Assembly: GCA_030612945.1 (NCBI GenBank) | Contig: JAUWMY010000180.1 | Span: 1-5,985 of the forward strand | From: Desulfobacteraceae bacterium | Lineage (GTDB): Bacteria; Desulfobacterota; DSM-4660; Desulfatiglandales; Desulfatiglandaceae | DNA: 5,985 nucleotides | Direction of reading: 5' to 3' | Shown: one piece after another, positions 4,838 through 5,985 of the stretch | Numbering within the stretch: the first letter of the stretch is position 1 | How the letters are laid out: every line of letters starts with the position of its first letter | Translations under genes and position numbers: made by a program | The notes under the pieces: generated by a model | What the model was told of the DNA's origin: nothing | Seen by the model: only the letters and a program-made list of their open reading frames with translations | Database searches by the model: none

Positions 4838-5985
4838 AAAAAACAATCGGGTTTCTCATGGTATTATTATTTATATTCGCCTTTGGTTGTGTACCAGTTT
4901 CGGAGCGGCGCGTGGTGGTTGTGCCAGAATCTGGCATCGCACCCTCATCCCTATTTCCTCAAGAGCTTCTCGATGAAAAGATAACTTTTTTGAACAATAT
5001 CCTGGAGAAAGAAGACCTTACAGAAAAAGACCGGGAAATCGCCTCAAGTCTCCTTGATACCTACAAATCAGTAAAAAGCATATCTGCTGGAGCGTTCAAG
5101 GAATCGGAATACCAAAAGGTCGTGCGTGCCCTGTTAAATAACCTTAATGTCCTGGATGAAATTTATTTTTCTAAACAGGAGGAAAGGGCAAAGGATTATT
5201 CCAGGTCTATCAGCCTTTTTGCGGAAAAGAGAAAGGAGATCCAGGAAGCCTACGCATTAGGAGACTCTAAAGGCGTAATCAATCACTGCCTGGAGCTAAA
5301 AGCAGTCCTTGGCCCGGATGCCCTCACCGCTGAAATAAGCCTGATGTTCGCTTTATCCCTTGCCAAAGTGGGAATGTTGACAGAAGCCAAGAGTATCATC
5401 GATGGAATTGTGCTTGAGCTTGATACGAGCCCGAACCTCAACTGCCTCCGGGCAAGCATTGCAGAGTTACAGTTGCGGTTAGGCGAACGAGAAAAGGCTA
5501 TTCAAATTTACAAAAAATTGACTGACACATTGCATGAACAGGAGATCGCTCTTCAGGCACTTAACAAGAGGATCTCGCGAGTGGCGGTAGAGGACCAGGA
5601 AATCGAAGCTCCCCCTGGGTTGGAAGCCCATGCGCAAGCTCAAAGTGATTATGAACTACCGACTCAGCCGGAGGGTAATGCGGCCCAAATCCTTTATGAA
5701 GTTGAACAACTGATTAGAGAGCGTAAGTTTGGTGAAGCATGGGATTTGCTGGGTTTGAAAAGGGGGACTGTTTCATCAGAAACAGGGTTGAAAATCATAG
5801 ACCAGGCCCTGAAACGGCTTGAACGTGCCCAGGAGGAATATCTCGATGAAACCATATCAATGATTACCGAGAAGAAAGAAGCCGTTCAAATAGCTCGCAA
5901 ATTTCTTGATGAGGAAAAATATGAACAGGCCATATCGAGCCTTGATACACTTTCAGAGCGCGAAGAAAGTCACGAAATCAAGGAG
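4834..5985 (+). CDS. TPR-like lipoprotein, possible PBP partner (3' end beyond the window)
   Basis: The frame is open for 384 codons to the window edge with no stop, so the protein is C-terminally incomplete here. The N-terminus MKKTIGFLMVLLFIFAFGC is a lipoprotein signal: KK, a hydrophobic core, and a slightly relaxed lipobox AFGC with C19 as lipidated residue. V20 rather than D follows it, which favours outer-membrane sorting in enteric rules. Residues 20-45 are a flexible linker. About 46-250 is helical, with two TPR-like hairpins at roughly 164-197 (ALSLAKVGMLTEAKSIID) and 200-233 (LQLRLGEREKAIQIYKKL). Residues 252-282 are an acidic Pro/Gln-rich hinge. From 283 onward similar helical units return (LIRERKFGEAWDLL, FLDEEKYEQAISSL). 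No catalytic motif is seen. The 4-nt overlap with a class A PBP suggests a PBP-regulating or scaffold role, similar in architecture to LpoA or LpoP but not recognisably homologous by eye. A general TPR lipoprotein is the alternative. Confidence 0.82.
   Translation, partial: MKKTIGFLMVLLFIFAFGCVPVSERRVVVVPESGIAPSSLFPQELLDEKITFLNNILEKEDLTEKDREIASSLLDTYKSVKSISAGAFKESEYQKVVRALLNNLNVLDEIYFSKQEERAKDYSRSISLFAEKRKEIQEAYALGDSKGVINHCLELKAVLGPDALTAEISLMFALSLAKVGMLTEAKSIIDGIVLELDTSPNLNCLRASIAELQLRLGEREKAIQIYKKLTDTLHEQEIALQALNKRISRVAVEDQEIEAPPGLEAHAQAQSDYELPTQPEGNAAQILYEVEQLIRERKFGEAWDLLGLKRGTVSSETGLKIIDQALKRLERAQEEYLDETISMITEKKEAVQIARKFLDEEKYEQAISSLDTLSEREESHEIKE

Overview
The window reads as chromosomal DNA of a Gram-negative bacterium of moderate GC content. 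The best guess is a Desulfobacterota/Deltaproteobacteria-type genome. The reasons are a bifunctional class A penicillin-binding protein paired with a lipoprotein, and intergenic DNA packed with short dispersed inverted repeats of kinds I associate with those genomes. The phylum is an inference from style, not from a marker gene.

Layout. Positions 1-296 hold no gene. They are almost filled by a small element (2-273) with terminal inverted repeats of the CACCGCAGAG type and a second, nested, 15-bp perfect inverted repeat. Positions 297-1085 (+) encode a RimK-like ATP-grasp ligase with intact ATP and Mg ligands. Positions 1086-1606 (about 520 bp) hold no credible gene and are a mosaic of repeats: a decayed CCGCA-type repeat, two related hairpins whose stems differ by a compensatory base pair, a 168-bp imperfect palindrome, and a 7-bp tandem repeat that ends about 20 bp before the next start codon. 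Positions 1607-4837 (+) encode a large (1076 aa) class A penicillin-binding protein with complete glycosyltransferase and transpeptidase catalytic motifs and about 230 extra residues inside the transpeptidase domain. From 4834, overlapping it by the ATGA stop/start, a lipoprotein with TPR-like helical repeats runs off the right edge (384 codons visible, no stop reached).

How the genes may work together. The PBP and the lipoprotein are translationally coupled and are very probably an operon. A helical-repeat lipoprotein beside a class A PBP recalls the outer-membrane lipoprotein activators of PBPs in gammaproteobacteria (LpoA with its TPR-like N-domain, and LpoP in Pseudomonas). The pair is therefore a good candidate for a PBP plus its own activator, and the transpeptidase insertion is a possible docking site. 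This is inference. The ATP-grasp gene is separated from the pair by the repeat mosaic and need not be functionally linked. No tRNA, rRNA, CRISPR array, transposase or convincing rho-independent terminator was seen.
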